The translations under genes were made by a program, and so were the position numbers. A DNA stretch of 64,000 nt from Tetraselmis striata. Taxonomy: Eukaryota > Chlorophyta > Chlorodendrophyceae > Chlorodendrales > Chlorodendraceae. The stretch spans positions 44,566 to 108,565 of the forward strand of contig VCJN01002159.1 in assembly GCA_006384855.1 (NCBI GenBank), read 5' to 3'. Positions 20,570 to 30,954 of this stretch are shown here, in pieces. The notes below the pieces were generated by a model. That model saw only the letters and a program-made list of their open reading frames with translations, had not been told where the DNA came from and did not search any database. Position 1 is the stretch's first letter. Each line of letters begins with the position of its first letter.

Positions 20570-23524
20570 CTCGTGTGCGTGCCAATCGTCGACGGGCCCC
20601 GGAGCCAGCACCAGCAAAGTGTGGACATCAGAGCAAAAAGGAGGCGGGGGGGGGAGCTCACTGTGCGCCACCGGGTTCCGGTAGTGCGGCGGGTCCGCCC
20701 AGGCGCCGTCCGTCTGCAGGGTCTTCCCTACGGACGCGATGCGCATCTTGAGGCACGAGGCGCAGCCGTCGGCGGTGTGGCTCACGCAGGGCTTGCCGGG
20801 GTAGAGCTGATAGTTGGCTCGCTCCTCCGTGGGCGTCATGATGGGCATCACCACGTTGGCGCCCCGCGCCAGCGCCAGCTCGCGGCCCAGCGGGTTGATG
20901 GCCTGCAGGAGGGCGGGAAACATCAACAGGCGCGCACACCCAGGCTTGTTCCACGATGGCATGTGTCCCAGGCGGACGCAAGCGCCTACCCTTAACGCCT
21001 CTGAGCCATGAGTACGTGGTCCGACCTCCAAAGGCAAACAGTGCAGCAATACCAGCACCAGAGGAAAGGGGGAGAGGGGGGGGGGGGGGACTGACCTGCA
21101 GGGCTGTGGTGGCGGCGATGTTGATGTTGCCCATGGTGATGCGAGCCAGCGCATTCATGGTGGTCGTGAGCTCCATCATCTCCTCCAGGTACGGCTGCAG
21201 CGCGGGAAGATCCGGGTGCCTCCGGTGGAAGTCGTCCGCCACCCAGGTGTTGGGCTCTGGGATGTATGGCCCCATGCCTTTGCAGCCGTATCAGCCACAA
21301 ACCACAAGGAATCAGTGCCCAGCTGGAATCGCTCGCTTGCACCTGCCCAGCACGTGGCACGTGTGGTACATTGTCTGGCACTGCCAGGCCTCCAGCGCCG
21401 GAAGCTGGAGCCGGTCATTCAATTGCGGCGTGCGTACCTATCATGTCGGCGCCAATTTCTCGGAAGAAGCAGAGGTCGCTTGCGAGATCGGACATGGTTT
21501 GCCCCGGGAGGCCAATCATGACACCTGTGAGGGAAAGGCATGACAACGCCATGAGTGCTGCCAAGCCAAATCAAACTGAGCGCATAGTTACAACTTGCTG
21601 AGAGGACTCTTGGGAAGAGTGCCATCCTGGGCCGGGCTGGGGGGAGGGGGGGGGGGGGGGGGGGGGGGGTGCCTGTTCCCAGCTGCAGCCCGGCGGCCTT
21701 GATGTCTTGCAGGCAGCGCAGCCGCTGCTCGAAGGTCTGCGCGGGCGGGTGGATGCGGGTGAAGAGGTCCGGGTTGGAGGACTCGATGCGGAGGAGGTAG
21801 CGCGCAGCGCCCGACTCGCGCAGCTCCTGCAGCCTCGGCAGCGAGAGCTCGCCGATGGAGAGCGCAACGCAGAGGCCCACATCTGCCGTCTCCACTGGCA
21901 CAACCTTGCACATCTGGCTCTATAGAATGGGGAAATTGCACAGACACATCGGTGCAAGCCCATTAAGTATGATGGTGCTCCTATCTTCACAGCATTGCCT
22001 AAAGTAATGACTATAAGCGGTGTAAACTTGAGACTGAGTGCAGAAGCTTCCAACTGGTGTGGCGTGATGGAATTACTGGAGGCTGTGGCCATTGCCGGTC
22101 TGCATCATCCGGATTGCATGTAGTAAGATATGTGAATGAGTGCAATTGTGATGTCTAAGGTGTCACCCATTTCGCATACTCTAGGTGGGATATAGGGTAT
22201 TGGCCTCCATTATGTGTGTCGTCAAATCATGGAAGAGCGCATAAGACGATGTAACACTAAGTGGGTACAGTAATAAGGCCGCACCGGCGGAACGCCTGGC
22301 AATCTGCCGGTGGCAGACAGCTCCGAAGCGATGGTTTCCTCTCGAATGCGCCGCACAACCCGATTGACAAACCTCAGGCGCTGTGGTGTTCGGAGCTCGC
22401 CCGACTGCAGCATGATGGTGCCCATCTTGTGGGCAAAGGCCGAGTGCGCCACCTTCAGAATTTCGTCCTCGCTCATCATATACCTTTGCACCACCAATTG
22501 TTATAATAAATTAAATGATTCCGGTCCGAGAGTGCAGATTGGCTGGAGGCTGAGGCCACGGTGATCTGTGGCTTTGATATGCATAATGCATGATGGCAGC
22601 CCCATACCTTTTAATCCCGGGTTGGTACTTGCGGATGCCACAGTAGCCGCAATCATTTTGGCAGACGTTGGAAAACTCGACAATGCCTGAGTGTCGGGTT
22701 GCAGATACAAGCGATAAATTGAGCATGTTACGCAAGCGATTGCGGGGCACAGCGACTCGTGCTACCCGTGAACGTGGGCGAGACGGCGACGATAGTAGGC
22801 CGCCACTGTCGAGTAAATTGCGCTGAAGCGAAGCAGGGAGTCGTCTATACATTGATATTGATACAAGGAGCACTAAGTAAGGATCTCTATAGACAACGAC
22901 ATTTTGTGCGTCGGTGGTATGTCGACTAGGCGACGGGCAGAAGCATGTATCGACTCAGCAGGGAAACTGCACGGGGTAGCTCGGGGGAAGAGGGGGTATG
23001 ACTTGACGTGCTGACAGCAGTAGCAACAATACCCGCTGAGTGCACAGGATCAGCGTCACGGGCTTATTGCCGCGATATGCCTTACCTCGCTGGAACACTT
23101 TATCCCCGAAAAATCGGGTGGACACGCTCTCGGCATGCATATACAGGGCAGAGCGCAATAGATGGCCGTCGTCGACGTTTATGTTTCCGGTCCCGACGGG
23201 ATGGGCGGTTTCCAGGGTAGCGGCCAGCTGCGACGCCGTCAGGTCCGATAGCACCTGCCCCGGCAAAACCGGCGCCCCCCAGTGCGAGGTGAGCACGGCG
23301 GCTGCCTCTTCCGGGATGAGAGTGTCTTTCGCGGCTAACATCTGATTCACGCGGCGCGTATGCGCCGCGTCAAAGGTGGGCATCTCGCCATCGGTGGAGT
23401 GGCTGCGGAGGCTAGCGGCCGAGCGAAGCGCGGGCCCCGCAAGCCGGGCGCTTGCCGCCACCAGCGCCGGGCGTAGCAGTGAAGTCAGTAGGCTGCTGCC
23501 GACACGAGTGATGAGCGCTTCCAT
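11208..23524 (-). CDS. HYDEF: Fused HydE-HydF [FeFe]-hydrogenase maturase (14 exons)
   Basis: Exons, 5' to 3': 23524-23086, 22686-22608, 22483-22294, 21904-21673, 21524-21438, 21277-21096, 20902-20662, 20040-19778, 19073-18984, 18512-18237, 17605-17450, 14586-14407, 13158-13006, 11567-11208. All phases agree, giving about 975 aa. The N-terminus is a basic, Ala/Ser-rich presequence suggesting organelle import. The HydE half has the radical-SAM motif CQNDCGYC and MIGLPGQT. A linker of about 45 residues leads to the HydF GTPase: Walker [22 protein letters not shown]. The NKxD box is replaced by VVNARG. The C-terminal HydF domain keeps EACNHNRI and HCGACMID, the iron-sulfur ligand region. HydE processes the H-cluster precursor and HydF assembles and delivers the 2Fe unit to HydA. 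Introns 4 and 11 begin with GC. The gene is divergent from HYDG. The fusion is as I recall from Chlamydomonas, but with a shorter linker. Confidence 0.95.
11697..11954 (-). mobile_element. tRNA-derived SINE, near full length (HYDEF intron 13)
   Basis: On the minus strand the element starts with a tRNA-like head: ACATCCCTTGTCCGCTCGG, then GTAGAGCGG (A-box region), then a B box GGTTCGATTCC. A body of about 180 bases follows and ends in a CTTTACTTTTAC tail. It lies sense within the HYDEF transcript, in intron 13. Only a weak 6-base flanking match (TCCCTT) was seen. Confidence 0.85.
11955..12095 (-). mobile_element. 5'-truncated SINE with 12-bp target-site duplication
   Basis: Only the 3' body and the repeated TTTTAC tail are present. 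The 12-mer CCCTTTCTGGTA flanks the element on both sides (11955-11966 and 12084-12095), as expected for L1-mediated insertion. It sits directly beside the longer SINE at 11697-11954. Confidence 0.85.
12211..12230. repeat. Interstitial telomere-like units
   Basis: Two and a half CCCTAAAA units occur here, in HYDEF intron 13. The unit is the Chlamydomonas-type telomere repeat TTTTAGGG read on the other strand. Confidence 0.7.
12926..12955. repeat. Perfect 30-bp palindrome in HYDEF intron 13
   Basis: GGATTGATAGGCAAT is followed immediately by its exact reverse complement. The left arm overlaps a tandem pair of CTCATAGCGGATTGAT. It lies about 50 bases inside the intron from the exon 13 donor. 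Confidence 0.85.
13515..13720 (+). repeat. Dispersed repeat R3, copy 2
   Basis: Homologous to 10840-11045 in the same orientation. It lies in HYDEF intron 12. Confidence 0.7.
14735..14825 (+). repeat. Dispersed repeat R1, copy 2
   Basis: Homologous to 9235-9325. It lies in HYDEF intron 11. Confidence 0.75.
14855..14945 (+). repeat. Dispersed repeat R4, copy 1
   Basis: It matches 48817-48905 in the same orientation, with shared blocks TTACATCAG, ATATGCGCACTACAAAC and GTTGCCAG followed by AAAAGAGAGAC. Both copies could encode a short peptide beginning MRTTNRT, but no family was recognised. It lies in HYDEF intron 11. Confidence 0.75.
15200..15335 (+). repeat. Degenerate (GGTACT / CTCGCTACTCGCTG) short tandem array
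   Basis: The words TGGTACTGGTACTCGCTACT and TACTCGCTGCTGGTACTGG recur imperfectly. Shorter versions of the GGTACTGGTAC word are scattered elsewhere, for example near 24230, 44150 and 45972. Confidence 0.7.
15640..15870 (+). repeat. Dispersed repeat R2, copy 2
   Basis: Homologous to 9355-9560. This copy has a local duplication of GTTTGCACCTGAATAAAT. It lies in HYDEF intron 11. Confidence 0.7.
16300..16580 (+). mobile_element. 3' end of the hairpin-tailed retroelement, copy C
   Basis: GTGCGGGATGCGGGCCGCC, a hairpin around GGGCCGCCTGTAGGCGGC, and then a tail containing ACTTTTAGCGGTGG and CCTTTTTGTAAT match the right end of copy A at 25985-26100. Only the last part of the element remains. It lies antisense in HYDEF intron 11. 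Confidence 0.7.
16590..16790 (-). mobile_element. 3' end of the hairpin-tailed retroelement, copy D (inverted)
   Basis: The minus strand reads GTGCGGGATACGGGCCGC, then TTTTAGCCGGC and a diverged tail. It faces copy C tail to tail, with only a few bases between them. Confidence 0.6.
18210..18231 (-). repeat. Poly-C (sense) just inside HYDEF intron 10
   Basis: On the sense (minus) strand the donor GTGGGTA runs directly into about 22 C residues. Confidence 0.8.
20511..20572. repeat. (CT)n microsatellite in HYDEF intron 7
   Basis: About 28 CT units are followed by a short degenerate end. Confidence 0.95.
21646..21672 (-). repeat. Poly-C (sense) at the GC donor of HYDEF intron 4
   Basis: The sense strand reads exon, then GCACC and a C run of more than 20. 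The exon side encodes LGTG. The next exon continues VMIGLPGQT, which fixes the boundary. Confidence 0.8.
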
Positions 23525-24136
23525 GCCCTGCACCTTCTCGTCCTGGTATTAGCAGTCCTAACAGACAGCAGCTGGCTGTTTCGCTGCACGTTAAATGGAG
23601 ATGCCGTCACGGGCCGTGATGATGCAGCCAGCAGGATTCTCGGCTTGTTGGAGTATCGGAGCCCACTGATCTTCTCAGAGCGCCGTCTGATCAGTCACTG
23701 TACAGCGAACGATGTCCCCACTTAAGCCAGTGGGGGTTTCAGCGCTGTATGGATCCCCGTCGTTGCTGCAAAGACAGTTTTTTTTTTCGCAGTTGCCCTT
23801 TGCTGTGAAGTTATTGGCGACGGAAGTGGGTGACGTGGTGTGGCGGAGGCTTCGGACAAACGTTTTATATAGCGATGGGTACGACCTTTTCATCTGCGTA
23901 TATATGGAAGGCGGATCGTTCAGGCGGTCGCATCTTCGTTCGCCAATGGACCGATCGTACAGGTGACAGTGTGACACCGGCGCCAGCCCGTCAGCAGCGG
24001 CAACAAAGTAGGCCGCTAAGGAGTAAGGATTCTTAGTAGGCGGCCCGGGTGACTGGACGCGACGTCATCTACTCGATTCATCGGTGTTAATTATTATTTA
24101 TTATGCCAGTAGATAGTAATAGGCTGCGGTACGTGT

Positions 24137-24229
24137 ATCTCTACACTGGTGTGAATTACAAAAAGGGCAGTAACAAATCCACCTACTGCTAAAAGTACTA
24201 CTAGAAAATCAACACATCTCTACACTGGT
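24137..24229 (-). mobile_element. 65-bp solo retroelement tail with 14-bp direct repeats
   Basis: ATCTCTACACTGGT occurs at 24137-24150 and 24216-24229. Between them lie 65 bases matching the 3' tail of the hairpin-tailed retroelement (on the minus strand GTGTTGATTTTCTAGTAG to TTTTTGTAATTCAC). This looks like an extremely 5'-truncated insertion with its target-site duplication. Confidence 0.75.
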
Positions 24230-24667
24230 ACCAGTACCCATTTGCGGAAGCCGGATGTAATTACTCACATGAGCTGGCTGCAGAGGGCGATATCAGGAAA
24301 TCGCCAGAAGCCGGATATATACTGGCGTGCGACATTATTGCAATCCCGCCGAGTACGGGTGTTGGTAGCGATTTGGCGACGAATTGCGGAGTTTAATACA
24401 ATTAATGCCGGATTAACATTTATGTAAATACATGTATAAAAAGATACACATTTTTAATATGAGTATTCCTAACAGTTTAGTTCCCGGTACAGCAGCAGTT
24501 TAACATTAATGATTTGTCCCTACCGCCACGGTAGTGTCCAATGAATGATATCCGGCCCGTGATGTCGGCACTTCAGGTGTGTCGATGACTGCGACGAGGG
24601 GCCCCTGCTTGGCGGGATGGCGGCACTGAAGAGCGCGTGCCGCTCGTACCACTATTCGCTATTGGGT

Positions 24668-26100
24668 ACTCGTTTGGATTACAAGAAGGGCAGTAAAAAA
24701 TCCACTGCTAAAAGTAGAAATAAAAAATCAACACAAGTAAGCCGCCTAAAAGCGGCCCGCATCCACTATTGGGTACTAGTACTTACTGAAATATTCTCGA
24801 CGTGGGGTCGGCTAGCTACGACGCGGCGGTGCGCAAGGCGTGGGGCCGCCTTCAGGCGGCTACTGCTGGCCATCTCAACGCCGCGGATGCCCGCGCGATC
24901 GATGGAGTGGGAGGTTATGTCGGGCTCACAAAAGGAGCTGACAAGATTTATATACCATGCCAACAACTCTCGGCTTCATAATGAGGTGGCCACTTTCCCT
25001 GTCACATGTAGGGAACGGATTTTGTTCGGCCAAATTCACGCGGCGTCGGGTATGTGGACAGTGGCCATCCCCACCGCGCGGACGGTCATGACTCCACAAG
25101 ACGAGCTGCGGGAGGTAGCTGCCGGGTACTTCTTTCTGCCTAGCCCTTGCATGGCCGGCTGTCCCCGGTGGTTGGAAGCCAGATCATTTTGCCCTCGGCA
25201 GAACGAGCACAACCCCGTCACTGTCGACCTCTATGGCGACGCGCTCATGAATCTACCTTCCGGAACCTGGAGATGCTCACTGGTGTGTACAACACGATGC
25301 TATCGCATACGCTTTCCGTGATCCATGTGTTCACGACCTAGGTATCGTTGTACGCCGAGAGGTGGATGACTTTTTCCAACATGCAGTGCATCTTGGCAAC
25401 ACCGTACCCAACAATGAAGTCAAGGGCCTATTGCCGGACGCAAAGCTCTCCCTCCCGGCGTTCAATATCGTGACCGGGAGCTATGATCCCCGGAGCTTGA
25501 AGCCCACGGCGGTAGAGTTCAAGACTATGCGGTACGGGGTCAAGTACATTGCGGTGCCCCGGGCCATGGCTATGGATTGGTTTATCGCTATATGTTGGGC
25601 GACATATACTACGGGGGTTGGTGGTGCGGGATGATGCGGCGTGGCACAGCATGGATCCGGGACAGAAGGGCCCTCTTCGAGACATCATGGACACACGGCC
25701 TTTGGGACAGTGTGCGAGGCGAGCTTGGGGGTGCGCCGCATTGTGCGCGATGCCGCATGCTGGGCCGCGGATCAAGGTGCCCTCTCATCGCGGGTCACTC
25801 GATGCGCACCTATTTAACTCGCCAGGATGCTTAACTCGCAAGAGATATCCTCGGGGTCATGAGCTTGGTGGCTGCTCGAGAGCGTGCTCGTTGCCTGATC
25901 ACACGACGCAGATTCGTCGGTCGTCCGCCATTCCGTTGCCGAAGCTGCACAGCGTCCGTGGATCACCATCGCACGCTCATGCACGCGTGCCCGGACTCGT
26001 GCGGGATGCGGGCCGCTTTTAGGCGGCTTGCTGTGTGGATATTTTACTACTGCTTTTAGCGGTGGATTAGTTACTGGCCTTTTCATAAATCACACCACTC
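24668..26100 (+). mobile_element. Non-LTR retroelement C-terminal fragment, copy A
   Basis: The plus strand encodes, over several frames, the same protein segments as copy B at 44.1-46.0 kb. These include CRERI, AASGMWTVAIPTARTVMTP, REVAAGYFFLP, NPVTVDLYGDAL and DFKTMRYG-VKY. The D-x-K in the last, after PDAKLSLPAF, suggests a PD-(D/E)XK-like nuclease C-terminal domain downstream of a lost reverse transcriptase; that assignment is inference. The right end carries the hairpin GCCGCTTTTAGGCGGC and tail. The left end (24668-24775) carries the same tail and hairpin inverted, so the fragment is bounded by inverted tails. Several frameshifts are present. It lies in the HYDEF/HYDG spacer. Confidence 0.65.
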
Positions 26101-27861
26101 CTGGCGCGTGCGACTCGTACCGGCGCTACTGGTACCGCGATCTGCGCCGCGATCCGGCATTGCTATGGGTACGGCGTGTAATACGGGAATATTACGCGTA
26201 CGTTTAGTTATCCGCCGCGTTCCGTACCACATTTTCTACCGCCACACGTGTCTTCGAATGCGAAATACGAGTACCGCCGGTACCTGTACGACCCCCCCTC
26301 CGCCTGCTGCGCCGGTTAATAATTAGTCGCTATTTTTTTAAACTAAATCGCCGCCGCGTCATTTCCTCGTCATGCTGCCAGCACAGTTTCATGGCTCACA
26401 CGCGTAGCCATGACGTAGGACAATGTAGCGGGCTTTAGGGACATATCGGCGCCAGCAGTGAGTATAATGATGATGCGTTATAGCTCGAGCGAAAAGGCTA
26501 GATATTTCTTATTTCATAAAAAATCCAAATTCATCAGAAGCTTTCGACGAATCTGGACGTGCGCGCTACTGTATGCCAGAACATCCGGCGAAAGGGTTAA
26601 GAGTAGCGTAGCCTAAAATCAATCGCTCTGAGGCGACGCAACTGCGCGATGTCGACGACGCATAGCGGCACAGCCAAAAAAAGGTGACGTGTATTTAAAA
26701 TCCTTACAGCATAAAACACCGCAACTCCGTCATGTATTTTGTGATTGATCGCTCGGTCTGTCCGTAGTCAGTGCTGCAACATCAGATGGTGTATTCGCTA
26801 ACAACAGTAGTACTACCGCCCCTTCCACATAGATTGGAACTGATATAATATTAATGCTAGCTGTGATGATCTTTTGTGATGTATCTCACCGCCACGATAC
26901 CTGCTACGGGCACCATACTACGGGCACCATATGGATTTTGTCCCTCCATTAGAACGACCACGTAGGATATGCGCATATGTTTAAGCATTGATGTGAGCAA
27001 AAAGGTGAAAGACGCGGGATACTGATGGACAGATGGAGTCCGATGAGAGTCCCATTCTGTCGAGAAATATCATCCCCGCGGCGAATGTACCGAATCGCTT
27101 ATACTACGACGGCCAGCACCTACACTCGGAGTGCGTGGGGTAGGTTGCCTAACTGCCCAACAGATAGGTAGTCGCTACATCAATAGGGTGCTACGACGCT
27201 CATCACTCGTAGCGTGATATGATATATCATCGTTTCATGTAGCGACTAAAACATTAAATATGTGTGTCACGATCCAGCCTGGCGGACAGATTACTTAAGC
27301 ATCGTCGCGGATATAAACCATCGTTTATTTAACACGATGATTAACCGGCAGATGCCCTAAGAGCGCGCCCCGGCCCATATGTTTTTATCCCACGATTGAC
27401 GACTGCTACTCCGTGCCGTTGGTACTCGCACAGCAAGTGATTAGATACGGCGGGCGACGCGCGCGTTTATATAACAAGCAGTCGAGCTACATACGGGCGT
27501 CACTCGAGTTTCAGACGACACGCCTCACAGTGGCGACAAGTTCCAAACAAACCGCCCGATAGAGAGAAGCCACCGAGGATCAGATTGCCTTGTCTCTTCA
27601 CTTCGCCGTACACCAGTGCACAGGCGTGACAACACATCACACCGACAGGTTTACAACGAAGAGCATAGAAAGTACGTTTGCCCTGCTTAACTGCGTAGTG
27701 GGCGTATCCCGCTGAATACCTGTGGCGCTTCAAGCGGGCCTGCGCGAATCGTTCTTCCCAGAGGGTCGACTTTAACTGCGGTAATCTTCTTCCCCCTCAT
27801 CACTTCGTTGATTAGCGTAGAGCAGTGCCGCCAACCTCGATTTTAGCAATTGTTCGTCGCG

Positions 27862-30800
27862 ATGGCGCTGTGCGCCGGGGCGCTTTCGACGGTCCTTCGC
27901 TCCGCCGCAGCGCCGCTTGCTGTCGGCGCGTTGCGTGTACTGGGCGGCTGCGGCGCTCGCAGCATGGCGCTATGGAGTAAGGAGCTCGAGAAAGGGCAGA
28001 CGTACAAAAGCGCGGACGACATCATCCAGCACGACGTCATTGAGCGCGAGCTTGAGGCCACCAAGTCGTCAGCGAAAGACCCGCGAGCAGTGGGCGCCAT
28101 CCTCGAAGCCGCGCGCGAACGTTCCTTCCTTACCGGCTACAACCCAGGTACTGCAACGAATCAGGCCAGTGCGTCAAAGTGGCTGCTGCGGGCAGTAGTA
28201 TCATAAACCATCACGGGCCGGCACTCGCGTCAGTTTTGTTGTGTAGCGACTACAAGGATTAGTCGACGCTGCCCGCGTATGTCACTACCCGGTAGATAGT
28301 AGTGATAGATTATGTGCACTGATACTGCTGCCTGCTGGTATGGTTCAATGCAGTCGCTGCTTATTGTATGGTCGACCCAGCACCTAGCCGCTCAGCAACC
28401 TCCTCTGTGAGTATTATCGTGCATCGGCTGCGATTTTTCTCTCTGAATTCGATCGCAGCTGCAAGCGTACGGCGAGGTGGTTAGATCGCTGGATGTGCTG
28501 GTGTAAAAACTAAAAAGTACAGAGCGTGAATAACTCAACTCTGCAGTGTCCTCACGCTGCTTGAGACGCATTATACTGAAATACACGGCAGCGCCATGTT
28601 CGTGGAGTAAACGCCGTATACCTTCATATACTCTTCCACTGTTTACCCCAAAATCATCGTGATGCGTTTATAATGCAAGATGACAGGCGATGTGTGAAGC
28701 CTCATTGCGGCTGCTGGTCATCTCCCTGCTTGTATGTCACCAGCTGGCGGCGGCTCGGAGTACGTTCAAGGCCTCACATACAAGGAGTGCGCGACGCTTC
28801 TCAACGTGGATGTGGCCAACTCCCCTCTGATGGAGCAGATCTACGAGACTGCGTACAACATCAAGGAGCGCATCTACGGCAACCGCATCGTGCTCTTTGC
28901 GCCGCTCTACATCGCCAACCACTGCGTCAACAATTGCGCCTACTGCGCCTTCCGGGCGGACAACAAAAATATTGCGGTACGCGGCCGCTTTGGTGGCCAT
29001 TATGCTTTCTGTTGGACCATGCATTGTGCCTCTGCTGCCATGCTGCTTGTCCCCAGGAACGAACATGGCATGTCAACCATTTTTTACGTCTGTTGTGGTC
29101 AGTCATGTCAATAGTAGAATATGGGACCATTACCACCAGCCTACAACACGCTGCTTCCAGTCAATGCCTTGAGGTCCGGTCAGTAGACAATACGTACAGC
29201 AATGTTGGCAAACATGACTCCCCCTCATCCGATGGCATCAGACAGGCAGCCTGAATGCTGACGCTGCGCTGCCCTCCACCAATGCAGCGCTCAATCTTGA
29301 CGGATCAGCAGCTGCGCGAGGAGGTTGTCGCCCTCGAGAAGCAGGGCCACCGCAGGCTGCTCGTCCTCACCGGCGAGCACCCCAAGTACACCTTCGATCA
29401 GTTCCTCAACGTACTGCCCTCTCCTCCACCCCGCCGCGCGTGCACATTCGCTTCAGCGTGACCAAAGCCCTGGGCACCGTCCCTCCCACAGCTCCGACCC
29501 CCTTGGCTGAGTCCATCTGCCCGCTGCTTGCGCTCGCCAGGCCCTCAAGATCATCGCGGAGACTCGCTCCGAGCCGTGCGGACAGATCCGCCGGTGCAAC
29601 GTGGAAATCCCGTCACTGTCATTGTCCGACATGAAGCGTCTCAAGGCCACCAATGTGGTGAGCCTACGCTTCCCCTCCCCCTCGTCGACCTCTGTTTCAC
29701 CAGAAACGCCACGGCTGAGGTTGCTGTGTGATATACGTGGCCGCAAGTGCGCGTGCACACATTCCGCGTGGCAGCTCCCAGCTCTGCCATGTGCGTCAAC
29801 TGCATTATTGTTATATACCGGGTCATCCCCGTATGCGACCAAGAGCAGCAGACACCTAAGACCATCAAAGCGTTGCCGGGATTACGCTCCGCTCTGATTG
29901 TTCGGTGGTACAACCCAGGTGGGCACCTACACCCTCTTCCAGGAGACCTACCACCGCCCCACGTTCGCCGAGATGCACATCAGCGGCCCCAAGTCCAAGT
30001 ACAATAACCGCCTGCTGACGCACGACCGCGCCATGCGAGCGGGTCTGGACGACGTGGGCATCGGCACCCTGTTTGGGCTGTACGACTACAAGTACGAGGT
30101 CATGGCCATGCTCATGCACGCCAACCACCTGGAGGCCGAGTACGGCGCCGGGCCACACACCATCAGCGTCCCGCGCATGCGCGCCGCGGAGGGCAGCGAC
30201 ATCTCCGTGGCCCCACCCTACGAGGTGGACGACCCCAACTTCAAGGTGCGCCCTCCCCTGATGCTTTTTGCATCAATGTGGTCCTGTATTGGTCCTGTAT
30301 TCACGGGATTGGTCATGTATACCCGCACAATGTGCGAATCAGCTGGTCCTGTATTCACGTCGATTCCATTGTGCTGACCTGGACGCTCCCCCGTGTTGGC
30401 TGGCTGTGCTGCAGAAACTGGTGGCCATCCTGCGCATTGCGGTGCCCTACACTGGCATGATCCTGAGCACGCGCGAGTCGCCCGAGATGCGTCGGGAGCT
30501 GCTAAAGGTGGGCATGAGCCAGATGAGCGCGGGCAGCCGCACGGACGTCGGCGCCTACCACCGCCAGGACAGCACGGAGACGCGCGAGAACCTCGGCAAC
30601 ATGGCAGGGCAGTTCAGCTTGCTGGACGAGCGCCCGGTCAACCAGGTGGTGCTGGACCTGATGGAGCAGGGCTACGTGCCCTCCTGGTGCACGGCCTGCT
30701 ACCGCAAGGGGCGCACCGGCGAGCACTTCATGAAGATTGCCAAGGCCGGCAACATCCACAACTTCTGCCACCCCAACAGCCTGCTCACACTGCAGGAGTA

Positions 30801-30954
30801 CCTGAACGACTACGGCACCCCCGCGGAGAAGGCCGCCGGGCAGAAGCTGATCAAGGACGAGTCGGAGCGCGGCTTCATGAGCGACCAGGCCGTCAAGCTC
30901 ATGAACCGCAAGATGAAGAAGGTCAACGCGGGCGAGCATGATGTCTACATCTGA
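27862..30954 (+). CDS. HYDG: [FeFe]-hydrogenase maturase HydG (6 exons)
   Basis: Exons: 27862-28147, 28744-28976, 29288-29410, 29541-29657, 29919-30245, 30415-30954. All phases agree, giving about 541 aa. HydG is a radical-SAM tyrosine lyase that cleaves tyrosine to give the CO and CN ligands of the H-cluster, made as an Fe(CO)2(CN)-cysteine synthon. The radical-SAM motif CVNNCAYC lies in exon 2 after ERIYGNRIVLFAPLYIANH. The C-terminal auxiliary-cluster motif CTAC, with a third Cys about 22 residues later (FCHP), lies in exon 6. The N-terminus is Ala/Arg-rich and resembles an organellar presequence. ATG 27862 is the first Met in frame. The gene is divergent from HYDEF, which fits co-regulation under anoxia, although no element was identified. 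The last exon is unusually long (180 codons). Confidence 0.95.

Larger units (their letters stand above)
23525..27861. promoter_or_regulatory. HYDEF/HYDG divergent spacer (4.3 kb)
   Basis: The two maturase genes start at the edges of this spacer and point away from each other, so it must hold both promoters. Inside it are a 65-bp solo retroelement tail (24151-24215) and a 1.4-kb retroelement fragment (24668-26095). The remaining flanks (23525-24130 and 26100-27861) have no recognised gene. GTAC words occur, but they are also common across the window, so I do not call copper-response elements. Confidence 0.65.

Noticed and set aside
20371-20661. Open frames encoding Arg-Glu or Ser-Leu repeats
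   Set aside because: These are translations of the (CT)n microsatellite in a HYDEF intron.
23525-27861. GTAC copper-response elements controlling the maturase genes
   Set aside because: GTAC is frequent throughout the window, including in repeats, so single occurrences carry no weight.
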